From Zobellia roscoffensis (GTDB taxonomy: Bacteria; Bacteroidota; Bacteroidia; Flavobacteriales; Flavobacteriaceae), in the NCBI RefSeq assembly GCF_015330165.1, contig NZ_JADDXT010000002.1, forward strand, positions 4,504,911 to 4,568,910: a stretch of DNA of 64,000 bases, in the 5' to 3' direction. Under the pieces are notes generated by a model, which was not told the DNA's origin, did no database searches, and saw only the letters and a program-made list of their open reading frames with translations. Shown piece after piece: positions 9,801 through 19,385 of the stretch. Both the position numbers and the translations under genes were made by a program. How positions within the stretch are numbered: the stretch's first letter is position 1; each line of letters begins with the position of its first letter.

Positions 9801-11027
9801 AAAATGTTGAAACTTATTATAGTTGCCATCATCATCTTTTTTAAGTTGCATATTGAGTCCGCCACCTTCTGTACCAACCCATACCGTTCCATTACTATCC
9901 TCATACATTGCCCTGATTTTATCATAACTCAGGCTTTGGGGATTAGGAGTGTTTCTAACATTCAAGAAAGGTTTTTTTCCTGGATCAAAAGTATTGATCC
10001 CTCCTCCATTGGTACCAATCCATACAATACCAGTATTATCTAGGTACAGTGATTTTATTATGTTCTTACTTATACTACCAACATCTCTGGAGTCATAGGT
10101 AAAGCGCTTAACAAATTGTGGTATTTTATCAAGAGAGGTATTTTCAAAATAAAACAAACCTTCATTGGAACCGGCCCAAAGACGATTATTATTATCTATT
10201 AGAATACTATTAAAATTTGTATCATACACTTTTACAAGTTCTCTGCCTTTTCCTTTAACTTGACAAAACAAACCTAAATTTGTTGCTATCATTAGTCTAC
10301 CCAAATTATCTTCGGTAATACTCCTAACTATGCAATCTGGAAGCCCTACAGATTTATTAACATTCCCAAAATAATCCTTGCCATTAGGATCCTTTTTCAA
10401 CTTAAAAAGACCAGTGGCTCCACCAACTAGAATTTGCCCATTCTTATCTTCATAAATGGAATAGATAGAGCTACCGTCCCAACCTATAATAAAAGGATCT
10501 TGCTCTGAACTAAAATGCTGAAATTCTACGTTTTCGGATGAAACAGTAAGATCTACCATATCCAGACCATCACGAACACCAATCCATAAACGATTTTTAC
10601 TATCCTTATATAAGGCTGTAACATGATTACCTATTATACTTGAGGCATTCTCTTCGTTATGCGTATACGAAGTAAAAGCACCTGTAGCTACATTGTAAAA
10701 GTTGACTCCACTTCCCGTAGTACCTATCCATAGGTTACCTTCTTCATCCCCGTTTATTGCAGAGATTAGATTACTGTTTATTTCGTGTGGTTTATTGATA
10801 CTAGGGTTGTGTACGGTAAACTTATAACCATCATACTTATTGAGTCCATCATGCGTTCCAAACCACATAAACCCGTGTTTGTCCTGATAAATAGCATTAA
10901 TATCACTTTGTGAAAGCCCATCACTCGTGGTAATATGTTTAAAGTTGATGTGGTTTTGGGCACTTCCGAAAATGGTAAATAAAGCCCCAGCAATTATAAG
11001 TGTATAATCAAAAAGTTTATTCTTCAT
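6807..11027 (-). CDS. Hybrid two-component system regulator (HTCS): propeller sensor, kinase, receiver and AraC output
   Basis: 1406 residues in one polypeptide. A signal peptide precedes about 700 residues of two-bladed Reg_prop beta-propeller repeats (recurrent GLNKYD, WIGT and WFATGDGL motifs). A Y_Y_Y domain follows, then one membrane helix near 822-845, a HisKA domain with phospho-His near 876 (NISHEFRTPL), an HATPase domain, a receiver with phospho-Asp near 1198 (LTDILMP), and a C-terminal AraC helix-turn-helix (1300-1400). In Bacteroidota such proteins sense a glycan fragment in the periplasm and activate the linked susCD operon. It lies inside the operon it probably controls, implying positive autoregulation. 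Confidence 0.96.
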   Translation of the reverse strand: MKNKLFDYTLIIAGALFTIFGSAQNHINFKHITTSDGLSQSDINAIYQDKHGFMWFGTHDGLNKYDGYKFTVHNPSINKPHEINSNLISAINGDEEGNLWIGTTGSGVNFYNVATGAFTSYTHNEENASSIIGNHVTALYKDSKNRLWIGVRDGLDMVDLTVSSENVEFQHFSSEQDPFIIGWDGSSIYSIYEDKNGQILVGGATGLFKLKKDPNGKDYFGNVNKSVGLPDCIVRSITEDNLGRLMIATNLGLFCQVKGKGRELVKVYDTNFNSILIDNNNRLWAGSNEGLFYFENTSLDKIPQFVKRFTYDSRDVGSISKNIIKSLYLDNTGIVWIGTNGGGINTFDPGKKPFLNVRNTPNPQSLSYDKIRAMYEDSNGTVWVGTEGGGLNMQLKKDDDGNYNKFQHFPLIPRTFAITETNIDNKKTLIIGAEGTPGLYVLDISNPNNVKESDLVPQGLMGGVFSLLNDSKGNIWIGTYTSGIHRWIKKEDGKGFAKSTFKSYPKQPNALPSNIIRDILEDTEGNIWFATGDGLTKVNAIERYKKQPKFKTYKKDTKDQGALSHNYILSLYQSTEGELWVGTFGGGLNKYIPGKDGEEGSFISYSGRDGLPNNVIKGILEDSQGNLWLSTNMGLSKFNPKNETFKNYNESDGLQDNEFQELACVKRSDGEMLFGGINGFNAFYPEEINDNMQPAETVITDLLISNRSVRIGEKINDNVILEKNSNKVDNVRLNYKQNNFSFEFAALHYAAPSKNQFAYMLKGFDNDWIQTNSSKRFATYTNLGPGEYTFKVKASNNDGLWDESPSEINITITPPIWQTSAAYLFYGFLVLGVLWLFWRYTFIRTSKKHQLELDHLEKEKSEEMQRVKLEFFTNISHEFRTPLTLIKGPLEYLRKDGFKVSQTKVQEQYNIMYKNTNYLLKLVNQLLDFRKIDQGKMHLVVRNSDIVEFIQEVGQPFQFLAHKQNVDFTITSSEDTIISWFDHDALEKIMNNLLSNAFKYTPDGGHIAVSISIEKAGNHEDTSRNVVIKVRDSGSGIAKNRVNTIFERFNTQDKKDRRNLQGAGIGLSFTKNLIELHQGSIVVKSKPNKGTDFVVKLPMEKEKFAHIPEVSIKEVSESDFLVRSSETESFAIGINDEILDEDVSKSRPKLPILLSVDDNADIRTLVKQALDSEYVIYEAENGKQALKMAKSLMPNIILTDILMPIMNGTEFCEKLKKDKETSHIPVVMLTAKASEESEIENLKLGVEGYIRKPFDMELLQLTLSNILKQRDQLRKQFTRNITLQPTEIAVTSVDESFLQTAIEIVEKHMMNTDFNVEMLVKEMGYSRSNLYMKFKEITGLSSSEFIRNIRLKRAVQLFEQSDLSVKEIMYKTGFNTASYFSKCFKKQFGVIPSEYVAKLKEKKTTS

Positions 11028-11054
11028 CTTGGTGTTTCTGTGCTTATGCCTTTC

Positions 11055-14000
11055 TTACTTCATTTTACTTAAGACAACCTCTCTACTTATACCATCTTTG
11101 TTGTAAATTATGATCTTATCCATGGAGTCATGAACCTGAATTATATTTGATGCCTGTGATAAATAACCAGCTCCAAAGTAATATTCCTGCTTCGCCATTT
11201 TTCCATTTTTAAAATAGATTTTAGCATTAACTTCTCCAGGCATTAATTCAATAACTCGTGATTCTAGTTTTTGACTGAATCTTTTTGTTTTGTTAGAATT
11301 TACAGATGCCACCCAAAGCATGGTTGAATCATTTAGAGGTAAATTCACCAAAGCACGGGCATCTTTCTCTACTTTAAAACCTGTTTGAGAATGTAAAATG
11401 GGAGTAAAATCACCCTGATTGTTACCTTTTAAAATTACACCTTTTCCGGCATCATACCAACCAGAAATGACCTCCGTAGGATAATAGTTTCCTACTCCGA
11501 TCACATCATCAAATCCATCAAAATTAAAATCTCCTGTTGCTAGCCCAAACAGTGGTGAAAACTGAGCCCTTTGTGCTAAAGGAGTGATTGAAAAACTACC
11601 GTTGCCTAAATTTTCAATATAACTAGAGCTAAGGTAGTTAACTTCCAAAACTTGCATTTTAGTAGTGTCTAATTCTATAAGTATGTCATTAATTTCTGCT
11701 TCCGCAAACTGATCATAAGTTGGGAATATCCTTTTTATGGAAACCAATTGTTTTGCCAGTTCTCCTCTAGGTGCCAAAGGAACCTCCTTACCTTTTATAT
11801 ATCTTGTGATTATTGGGTCTACACTTGAATTTAAATCAAAATCCTTTGCATAAACTCGCATTGGCTCGTTCTCACTTACCTTAAAGGCTGTATTCTCACC
11901 ATGGTTACCTGCTATATAATCTATATCTCCATCATGATCAAAATCTTTACCTACTAAACTATTCCAAAACCCATTAAAATTTTCAAGTCCGTTTTTAGAT
12001 ACTTTGTTTAAAATACCGTTATTATTTTCGAATAAAGTAATAGGCATCCACTCCCCCGCTACCATCAAATCCAAATCATCATCATTGTCATAATCTGTCC
12101 ATAATGCAGAGCTTACTAAACCGATTGTTTGAAGACTTTTTGCTTTCTTTTCTGTAACATCAACAAACTTTCCGTTCTCATTCTCTAAAAGATAACTGTT
12201 TGGTGTATTGGGAAAACTACCCGGAACAATCATACCTCCAACAAATAAATCTAAATCTCCATCAGAATCAAAATCTGCAGCCACAACACAAGACCCACTA
12301 GCCTTTATTTCTGGTAGAGCCTCTATTTCATGTTCAAAAATGTCATTTCCTTTATTAGTATATAGTCTGTCTTGGTAATGTCCCTTCTCAAAATATTTAA
12401 CGGAACTACCTCCACTAACAACATACAAATCTAAATCATCATCTCCATCTGCATCAAAGAAAAGAGCGCCAAGATCTTCGTATTTTTCCGAGCCGGGAAG
12501 ACTTATAGAATCAAAAGTGCCATTTACATTCTGGAGAAATATTTTACCTTTATAATTCCTTGCCCCTCCAATATATAAATCCTTCCTACCATCTCCGTTT
12601 ATATCTCCTGTGGCAATCCCTGGACCATTAAAGTCATTTAAATGCAATAACAAGGGCTCTCCCCTAAAGTCACTATTGTCATTTTCTTCATGGGAATAAT
12701 CCAATACCTTATCGTTTAATATTTCTGTAAGAAGATAATTTTTGGAGACAACATTGATGCTGTCATTCTTGACTTTTGTTTTAGCTTTATCATATTGAAT
12801 AGTATACAAAGTATCTACCTTCAAATTAGTTAGTACTTGTTCTGCCCCATCTAACCAACCAACCCTTAAAGAATCAATTATAGCCGTGCTCCCTAATCCA
12901 ATATGAATGTTAGTATTTGTTGAAGACATATAACCTTTTACCGGACTATAGTCATAATACTGTTGTTCTCCATTAGGCAAGTAAGCCGTAAGCTTAGTTC
13001 CTATACCGTTTAAATTTCCCTGACTCCCCTTTAATTTAACTTCTATAAAATGATTCTCTCTATTCTTATCAAAATTATTTCTATAAATAAAAGCGGGCGA
13101 ATTAATATTATTAACGACTAAGTCTAAATCTCCATCATTATCAAAATCTGCATATACAGCTCCATTGGATAAAGAGGCTTGGTCCATTCCCCATGATTGG
13201 GTCTCGTCCTTAAATTTTAGTTTTCCGTCGTTAGAAAAAATATAATTAGGCAGAAAAATACTGTCCAAAATTCTTAACCGCTCTACTAACTTATCTTCAG
13301 ACAATTTACCCTTCTTGAATATGTCTGCTTGACTTGAATACTCCGTAAAGTCATGATTAGTGATATCTCTTCTAAAACCGTTAGTTATATACACATCTTT
13401 CTGACCATCATTATTAAAATCAGCAATCAGCGGAGACCAACTCCAATCTGTCTGATGCAAACCTGAATATCTGCCAATTTCACTAAACATTGGCTTTCCT
13501 TCTAAATCCTTTCCTTGGTTTAACTGTAACGTATTTCTAATGAACTGTGGCGAAAAACCTTCTCGTAACGTTTGCTTAAAATGTTCATGATTCATACTAG
13601 CAGTCATAGTTTTTTGCCTCTTATTTATTTCAGGAAGCATATCCATGACTAAAATATCTGGTAGAGCGTCATTATTAATATCAGAAATATCTATACCCAT
13701 ACCATTTCTTGAAGTATGCTGAACATACTCAGGAAGTCTGTTCGTAAACGTACCGTTTTGATTATTTATATATAATAAGTCATTAGCCACAAAATCGTTA
13801 GCCACATAAATATCTGGCCAACCATCTTGATTTATATCTGAAATAGCTAAACCCAGACCGTATCCTTCAATTAAAACACCCGCTTTTTTGGAAACATTTT
13901 CAAAAATAGGATGCCCATCCGTACCTAGTCCTTTATTCTCATATAGTCGATCCGTGCTAGGACCGGAACCATCTATTTTAGTGTATAGTTTCTCTATCTC

Positions 14001-14573
14001 TTTAGGAGATTCATTGGCATGTGTCATGACATACAAGTCTAAATCACCATCTCTATCATAATCAAAAAAAGCTGATTGTGTAGAATGTCCAGAATCTGCA
14101 ATACCGTAGCTTTTTGCCCTTTCTACAAACGTAAAGTCGCCGTTATTTATAAAAAGCTTATTTTCTCTTTCTGGTCCTTTTGCAAATCCTCCTACAGAAA
14201 CATATATATCTAATAAGCCATCTTGATTTACATCAACTACAGAAACTCCGTTTGCCCAATATTGACCGGTTATACCAGATGTATCCGTAACATCGTCAAA
14301 TTTGAATTCTCCTTTGTTTTTATATAGTTTTGAAGAAACCATGTTTCCCGCAAAAAAAATATCGTTCAACCCATCGTTGTCAAAATCACCAACTCCAACC
14401 CCACCGCCAATGTAGATATATGGAAAACTAAAATAATGTAATTTACTTGTTTCATCTATAGTGTTAGAAAAATCGATGCCTGAATCATTGGCTGAAATCA
14501 ATTCCATTTTTTTTTCCTGATTGCTGCATGAAGTCAGGAAAATAAGGGCTGAGATAAAAATTAGTTTTTTCAA
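11055..14573 (-). CDS. FG-GAP/VCBS repeat lipoprotein with ASPIC/UnbV domain (CRTAC1-like)
   Basis: 1172 residues with lipobox LTSC (Cys16). Many FG-GAP/VCBS blades carry calcium-binding DxDxDGxxD-like motifs (DFDNDGLND, DVNQDGLLD, DYDRDGDLD, DINQDGWPD and more) along both halves, predicting two integrin-type beta-propellers. An ASPIC/UnbV segment sits around residues 515-600 (GIGTKLTAYLPNGEQ, then HIGLGS). Members are usual companions of SusC/SusD in some marine Bacteroidota loci, but their role is unproven; surface glycan binding is the simplest idea. It is separated from susD by a hairpin and followed 27 bases later by the HTCS gene. Confidence 0.9.
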   Translation of the reverse strand: MKKLIFISALIFLTSCSNQEKKMELISANDSGIDFSNTIDETSKLHYFSFPYIYIGGGVGVGDFDNDGLNDIFFAGNMVSSKLYKNKGEFKFDDVTDTSGITGQYWANGVSVVDVNQDGLLDIYVSVGGFAKGPERENKLFINNGDFTFVERAKSYGIADSGHSTQSAFFDYDRDGDLDLYVMTHANESPKEIEKLYTKIDGSGPSTDRLYENKGLGTDGHPIFENVSKKAGVLIEGYGLGLAISDINQDGWPDIYVANDFVANDLLYINNQNGTFTNRLPEYVQHTSRNGMGIDISDINNDALPDILVMDMLPEINKRQKTMTASMNHEHFKQTLREGFSPQFIRNTLQLNQGKDLEGKPMFSEIGRYSGLHQTDWSWSPLIADFNNDGQKDVYITNGFRRDITNHDFTEYSSQADIFKKGKLSEDKLVERLRILDSIFLPNYIFSNDGKLKFKDETQSWGMDQASLSNGAVYADFDNDGDLDLVVNNINSPAFIYRNNFDKNRENHFIEVKLKGSQGNLNGIGTKLTAYLPNGEQQYYDYSPVKGYMSSTNTNIHIGLGSTAIIDSLRVGWLDGAEQVLTNLKVDTLYTIQYDKAKTKVKNDSINVVSKNYLLTEILNDKVLDYSHEENDNSDFRGEPLLLHLNDFNGPGIATGDINGDGRKDLYIGGARNYKGKIFLQNVNGTFDSISLPGSEKYEDLGALFFDADGDDDLDLYVVSGGSSVKYFEKGHYQDRLYTNKGNDIFEHEIEALPEIKASGSCVVAADFDSDGDLDLFVGGMIVPGSFPNTPNSYLLENENGKFVDVTEKKAKSLQTIGLVSSALWTDYDNDDDLDLMVAGEWMPITLFENNNGILNKVSKNGLENFNGFWNSLVGKDFDHDGDIDYIAGNHGENTAFKVSENEPMRVYAKDFDLNSSVDPIITRYIKGKEVPLAPRGELAKQLVSIKRIFPTYDQFAEAEINDILIELDTTKMQVLEVNYLSSSYIENLGNGSFSITPLAQRAQFSPLFGLATGDFNFDGFDDVIGVGNYYPTEVISGWYDAGKGVILKGNNQGDFTPILHSQTGFKVEKDARALVNLPLNDSTMLWVASVNSNKTKRFSQKLESRVIELMPGEVNAKIYFKNGKMAKQEYYFGAGYLSQASNIIQVHDSMDKIIIYNKDGISREVVLSKMK

Positions 14574-14603
14574 TCTATATAGTTTCTAGAATTCAATTTA
14601 AAC

Positions 14604-14634
14604 AAAAAGGAACCATCTTACAATGGTTCCTTTC
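14604..14634 (-). terminator. Hairpin between susD and the UnbV gene (partial terminator)
   Basis: An 11-bp perfect stem (AAAGGAACCAT with its complement, 14606-14616 and 14623-14633) with a 6-base loop is followed on the minus strand by a short T run. It sits in the 80-base gap after susD. Terminators or mRNA-stabilising hairpins here would make susCD more abundant than the downstream genes. Confidence 0.65.
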
Positions 14635-14653
14635 AAAAATAAAATAAGTTATT

Positions 14654-16210
14654 TTAATACCCCGGATTTTGTTTAAATACCGGATTAGCATCAATTTCAT
14701 TTTGAGGAATTGCAATATACTCCCTACCCGGCCTATACGAACTTGTACCCGCACTCTCTGATTTCAACTCAGGTTTGTTTACAATGTACTCTTCTACTTT
14801 ACCCCATCTAAGAATATCAAAATATCTTGTACGTTCCAAAGAAAGTTCTTTTACCCTTTCATCTTCAATGTCTTGCATAGTAATACTAGTTAAAGCAGGC
14901 ATATCTACTCTTGCTCTAACTTCATTTATAGCATCTAACGCCGTTGCAGTAGAGCCATTAAGCATAAACTCTGCCTCTGCGAACATTAGTAGTACATCTG
15001 CATAGCGAAGTAATCGTAAGTTATTACCAGATTGATGCCATCCATTATCTTGCGACCCCGTTTTGTCATCAAAAGTTATATCTAACCACTTATTACCCCA
15101 TACTAAATCTTGACCTTCAAAAACTTCTTGGTAGCTCTTATCCCCATAAGTTCTGGATGCTAAAGTCTCTCCTTGATACGTAGTAGTCTCGTCCGAATTA
15201 AAGAATAAAGTAGTGTAGGTTCTTGGATCAATTTCGTCATTAATCGTTCTCTCATCCAAAAATAAATCAAGTACCCAGTTATTGATACGCATTCCATCCT
15301 GACCTGTAAAACCTCTTGGAGCTATATCCGGGTGAAAAGCTGCGCCTTTTCCTTTTCCTGGATCATCTCCACCCCAACCGGTATTACCATCATTAACCAA
15401 TTGAACCTCAAACAATGACTCTTTATTATTCTCTGAAGCTTCTGTGAAATTGTCTGCATAATTCTCCATCAACTCATACCTTCCATCCATTACCTTAGCA
15501 AATTCTGCTTTTGCTTCTGCATATTTTTTCTGGTACAAATATACCTTCCCTAATAAACCAGTGGCCGTTCCAGAAGTAATTCTTCCTTCCATTGCTGCTG
15601 GCCAAGATTCAGGAGCTAATTTTTGTGCTTCAATTAAATCTTTTTCTATTTGAGCCCAAACGTCAGCTGGATCCGCTTGCGGAACAGACTTAGGGTCTTC
15701 CAAATCTGAAATCGGTTCCGTAATAAGCGGCACATTTAACCAACCGTTTACAAGGTTAAAGTAGTTATAAGCACGAATAAAATAGGCTTCGCCCAATATA
15801 TTTTCTTTGGCCGTAGCATCCATTTCTATATCGGGAACATTGGCCAACACTTCGTTGGCTCGGGTTACTCCTTGATACATAGCACTCCATACCCAAAATG
15901 CACCATTACTTTGTGGAATTCCATTAAAAGAGCCGGCAGCAGTACGCTCTGATGTTGCGAATGCATTTACGACATCATCTCTATAATCCGAAAGAAAAAC
16001 TTCAAAACGGGTATAGTACCAAATATGGGTAAACGGACTGTAAGCTCCAATGATGCCTTTGTTGGCGTCATCCTCTGTTTTCCAAAATGATTGCGGTGTT
16101 ACCGCGTTTGGATTTTCTTGCTCTAATATGTCTTTTCTACAACTATATGATATCACTAACAGCAATACCAGTGCAGCCAATAGACTTTTTGATATTATTT
16201 TATTTTTCAT
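14654..16210 (-). CDS. RagB/SusD family nutrient-binding outer-membrane lipoprotein
   Basis: 518 residues, lipobox SYSC (Cys24). The N-terminal NPNAVTPQSFWKTEDDA and the TPR-like helices (GEAYFIRAYNYFNLVNGWLNVPL) are typical of SusD, as are LRLLRYADVLLMFAEA and the C-terminal ELSLERTRYFDILRWG. The SusD lid captures oligosaccharide above the SusC channel. It lies 17 bases downstream of susC, the canonical order. The ligand is not predictable from sequence; locus context points to a sulfated, uronate-containing glycan. Confidence 0.96.
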   Translation of the reverse strand: MKNKIISKSLLAALVLLLVISYSCRKDILEQENPNAVTPQSFWKTEDDANKGIIGAYSPFTHIWYYTRFEVFLSDYRDDVVNAFATSERTAAGSFNGIPQSNGAFWVWSAMYQGVTRANEVLANVPDIEMDATAKENILGEAYFIRAYNYFNLVNGWLNVPLITEPISDLEDPKSVPQADPADVWAQIEKDLIEAQKLAPESWPAAMEGRITSGTATGLLGKVYLYQKKYAEAKAEFAKVMDGRYELMENYADNFTEASENNKESLFEVQLVNDGNTGWGGDDPGKGKGAAFHPDIAPRGFTGQDGMRINNWVLDLFLDERTINDEIDPRTYTTLFFNSDETTTYQGETLASRTYGDKSYQEVFEGQDLVWGNKWLDITFDDKTGSQDNGWHQSGNNLRLLRYADVLLMFAEAEFMLNGSTATALDAINEVRARVDMPALTSITMQDIEDERVKELSLERTRYFDILRWGKVEEYIVNKPELKSESAGTSSYRPGREYIAIPQNEIDANPVFKQNPGY

Positions 16211-16227
16211 GTCTTTTTTTGTTAGAA

Positions 16228-19200
16228 TTAAAATGAAACCTGTACTCCCAGTTGAATAGTTCTTGCTGTTGGGTAAGCACTTTCATCTACACCCGAGCTA
16301 AAAATTCTTCTTGAAGACCTTGTATTTCTACCTACTTCAGGGTAATAGCCTGTATAATCCGTAATTGTGAACAGATTAGTAGCAGAACCATATATCCTTA
16401 ATTTGGTCATCTTCATTTTTTCAGATATTTCTGATGGAATAGTATACCCTAGTTGCATATTTTTCAGTCTAAAATAAGCTCCATTTTCTAAATAAAAATC
16501 TGATGGTCTTCTATTAAAACCAGGATCCGACTGTGTACTTCTAGGAATATTTGTATTCGTATTTGTAGGTGTCCAAGCTCTTAAAGCATCCGTAAGATAA
16601 GGTCCTTCTGTATCAAAATACCCTCTATACTTGTTTCCGTTTAATATCTTGTTACCTGAAACTCCGTTAAAGAAAAGACTTAAATCGAAATTTTTATATG
16701 ATGCAGAAATGTTTAAACCATACTCAAAATTAGGAGCTGGATTACCTAAAAACGTTTGGTCGTTCTCATCTACAATACCATCAGGTCCCGAACCATCAGG
16801 GCCGGCAATATCTCTAAACTTCAAATCTCCTGCCTGTGGGTTGTTATTATCATTTGCCGCCAAAGCCTCTGCGTCTGTTTGATAAATACCATCAACTATA
16901 TATCCGTAAAAAGAAGATACAGGCTGACCAACATCCGTTTTAGTTCCTCTTAGTCCGTTAGATGTAAATTGTCCTTCAATTATTGGCGTGGCGTCACCTA
17001 ATGCCGTAACCTCATTATTAAGAGTCGTAAAGTTTCCACTAATGCTGAATGAAAAATCCTCACTAAGGCTATCGGAATAATTCGCTAAGAATTCAAAACC
17101 TTCATTTTCTATACTGGCCGTATTAAAAGGAACTCTATTTCCAAAACCAGTATATAATGGCAAGCCAAGCTCAACAAGAACATCTTCTGATTTTTTTTGA
17201 AAATAATCCATTGTAATGCTCAATTTTTGGTTTAGCGCTCTAAACTCTAAACCTATATCTGTTGTTTTACTGGTTTCCCAAGTTATCTGGTCATTAATAC
17301 CCTTAGTAATTGAATACCCAGTAGCTCTCTCTTGGCTTTCACCTATTGGATATTCACTATTAAGGTTCAATTCTGGACTTAATGAATAGATTGGAACGTT
17401 ATCCGACCCAACTTCACCATAACTTGCTCGAATTTTTATATCAGTAATGGCTGTAAAGTTTTCCATAAAACTTTCATTACCTAAATTCCAACCTATAGCA
17501 AATGAAGGAAAAGTACCCCATCTAAGATCTTCTTTGAACAATGAAGAACCATCTCTACGTATGGTAGCCGTTAACAAGTACCTGCTATCATAAGCATAAC
17601 TCAACCTACCAAAGTAACTCTGAATAGTCTTAGTTAAATCTTGCGATGGGAAATTAACTTTATCTTCAGCAGCAGAAGCTACACGCACATCGTTAGAAGG
17701 AAATTTTCTGGCCAAAGCACCAAGAGACCTTGTATTTGAAACTTGATCCGTATAACCAGCTACAAAATTTATATTATGTTTATTGAACTCCTTACTGTAC
17801 GTTAAAGTATGTTCAATTAAGGTTGAAAGAAAGTTTGTATTCGTTTCGGCTAATTCAGCAAATTGGTTGTTACCAAACGTTGCTGTATTAAAAACATAAG
17901 TTGGTGTAAACCTATAATTGTTATCTGCATAGTAATCCAAACCTAAATTCAATTTATAGGTAAGGCCATCTATAATTTCAAACGACCCAGCTATATTACC
18001 TAGTATACTATTTCTAGTAACTGTTCTATCTTCAACAGTTGCCAAACCTAAAGAATTACCTACATTTCCAACACCATAAAAAGCACCGACTGCAACATCT
18101 GCAGGCTGATCAGTAGCACTAAAGTTACCTTCAGAATCATATATGGAAATCGTAGGAACCAAATCTCTCTCCTTGTTAAAGTAAGGATTAGGATTATCTA
18201 CGGAACGTGTTAAACCTACCGTGTTTTCCAATTTAAATCTTCCTTTAGTCAAGGTAGCGTTGATTCTCGCAGTCGTTCTTTTATAGTCAGACTGCTTTAC
18301 AATACCTTCTTGATCGTAATGGTTCATAGAAAGGCTATAGGTACTATTTTCAGTACCACCATAAATTCTTGCATTGGCATTCATTACGCCAGCAGTACGT
18401 AGTGATTCCTTTTGAATATCACTGTCAACATTTGGATTGAACTGAGTATCATTAGCGGGAAACCTTGCATTCCCATCGTTATCTCTAGCAGCGTTAACAA
18501 TAGTTGCATAGTCTCTTGCATTTGCCCAGTCAATATTTTTTACTGAAGACTGAAGACCATAACTATAATCTAAATCTACTTTTATACCCCCTTGGGTACC
18601 TTTCTTTGTTGTAACAATGATTACACCATTAGCTGCCCTAGAACCGTAAATAGCACTGGCAGAAGCATCCTTTAATACGGAAATACTTTCTATGTCACCT
18701 GGGTTCAACGACGTCATGTCTCCAGTAAGCATACCATCAATTACATATAATGGACCTGCATCTGACAAGGTACTGGAGCCACGGATGGTGACCAGGGCAT
18801 TTGCACCGGGAGAACCTCCATTAGCCTCTACTCTCACACCCGCTGTACGACCTTGAATAGCCTGAGCAGCATCATTATAAGTAAATTTATTTATTTCCTC
18901 GCTGTCTACAGTACTTACCGCCCCAGTCAAATCTGACTTTTTCTGAGAACCATAACCAATTACAACAACCTCTTCTAATTGACTGGCATCTTCCGCTAAA
19001 GTAGCATTAACCGTTGTTTGTCCATCAACCGCTACTTCTTGCTTAGTAAATCCTATATAACTAAATACCAATGTAGCATTACCCTCTGCGGAAATAGTAT
19101 AATTCCCATCAAAATCTGTTTGCGTACCACTCGTAGTTCCTTTGACAAGAACATTAGCCCCTGCCAGCGGTATACCCGAATCATCCGATACCGTACCGCT

Positions 19201-19308
19201 TACAGATATCTCTTGAGCATGTCCAAAAGCAATGGCTAAAAGCCAAAGCAAACCCGACAGATACCTGTGGGTTTGCCTGTTCTTAATTTTAATTTTAGTT
19301 CCATTCAT
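16228..19308 (-). CDS. SusC/RagA family TonB-linked outer-membrane receptor
   Basis: 1026 residues. A signal peptide ends near residue 31 (GHAQE), followed by a carboxypeptidase-D-like domain (about 34-110; GTVSDDSGIPLAGANV). A TonB-box-like EEVVVIGYGSQ precedes the plug (about 120-235; VLKDASASAIYGSRAANGVIIVTTKKG), and the rest is a 22-strand barrel ending in an aromatic residue (VQVSF). It imports oligosaccharides using TonB energy together with the SusD partner. First gene of the leftward operon, with a 344-base regulatory region upstream containing 21-bp-spaced repeats. Alternative starts a few codons in are possible because the N-terminus is basic and long. Confidence 0.96.
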   Translation of the reverse strand: MNGTKIKIKNRQTHRYLSGLLWLLAIAFGHAQEISVSGTVSDDSGIPLAGANVLVKGTTSGTQTDFDGNYTISAEGNATLVFSYIGFTKQEVAVDGQTTVNATLAEDASQLEEVVVIGYGSQKKSDLTGAVSTVDSEEINKFTYNDAAQAIQGRTAGVRVEANGGSPGANALVTIRGSSTLSDAGPLYVIDGMLTGDMTSLNPGDIESISVLKDASASAIYGSRAANGVIIVTTKKGTQGGIKVDLDYSYGLQSSVKNIDWANARDYATIVNAARDNDGNARFPANDTQFNPNVDSDIQKESLRTAGVMNANARIYGGTENSTYSLSMNHYDQEGIVKQSDYKRTTARINATLTKGRFKLENTVGLTRSVDNPNPYFNKERDLVPTISIYDSEGNFSATDQPADVAVGAFYGVGNVGNSLGLATVEDRTVTRNSILGNIAGSFEIIDGLTYKLNLGLDYYADNNYRFTPTYVFNTATFGNNQFAELAETNTNFLSTLIEHTLTYSKEFNKHNINFVAGYTDQVSNTRSLGALARKFPSNDVRVASAAEDKVNFPSQDLTKTIQSYFGRLSYAYDSRYLLTATIRRDGSSLFKEDLRWGTFPSFAIGWNLGNESFMENFTAITDIKIRASYGEVGSDNVPIYSLSPELNLNSEYPIGESQERATGYSITKGINDQITWETSKTTDIGLEFRALNQKLSITMDYFQKKSEDVLVELGLPLYTGFGNRVPFNTASIENEGFEFLANYSDSLSEDFSFSISGNFTTLNNEVTALGDATPIIEGQFTSNGLRGTKTDVGQPVSSFYGYIVDGIYQTDAEALAANDNNNPQAGDLKFRDIAGPDGSGPDGIVDENDQTFLGNPAPNFEYGLNISASYKNFDLSLFFNGVSGNKILNGNKYRGYFDTEGPYLTDALRAWTPTNTNTNIPRSTQSDPGFNRRPSDFYLENGAYFRLKNMQLGYTIPSEISEKMKMTKLRIYGSATNLFTITDYTGYYPEVGRNTRSSRRIFSSGVDESAYPTARTIQLGVQVSF

Positions 19309-19353
19309 AAGTTTGTGAGTTTAATTGAGCTGTTAACATTTATTTAAGTTTCT

Positions 19354-19361
19354 CAAAAATC
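19354..19361 (-). promoter_or_regulatory. Probable -7 box of the susC operon
   Basis: On the minus strand it reads GATTTTTG, one mismatch from TAnnTTTG, 46 bases before the susC ATG. No TTG lies at the normal -33 spacing, and the direct repeats at 19386-19418 begin 25 bases upstream, so the promoter is probably activator dependent. Confidence 0.4.
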
Positions 19362-19385
19362 ATGTTTATTTAACAATTCCTTAAG

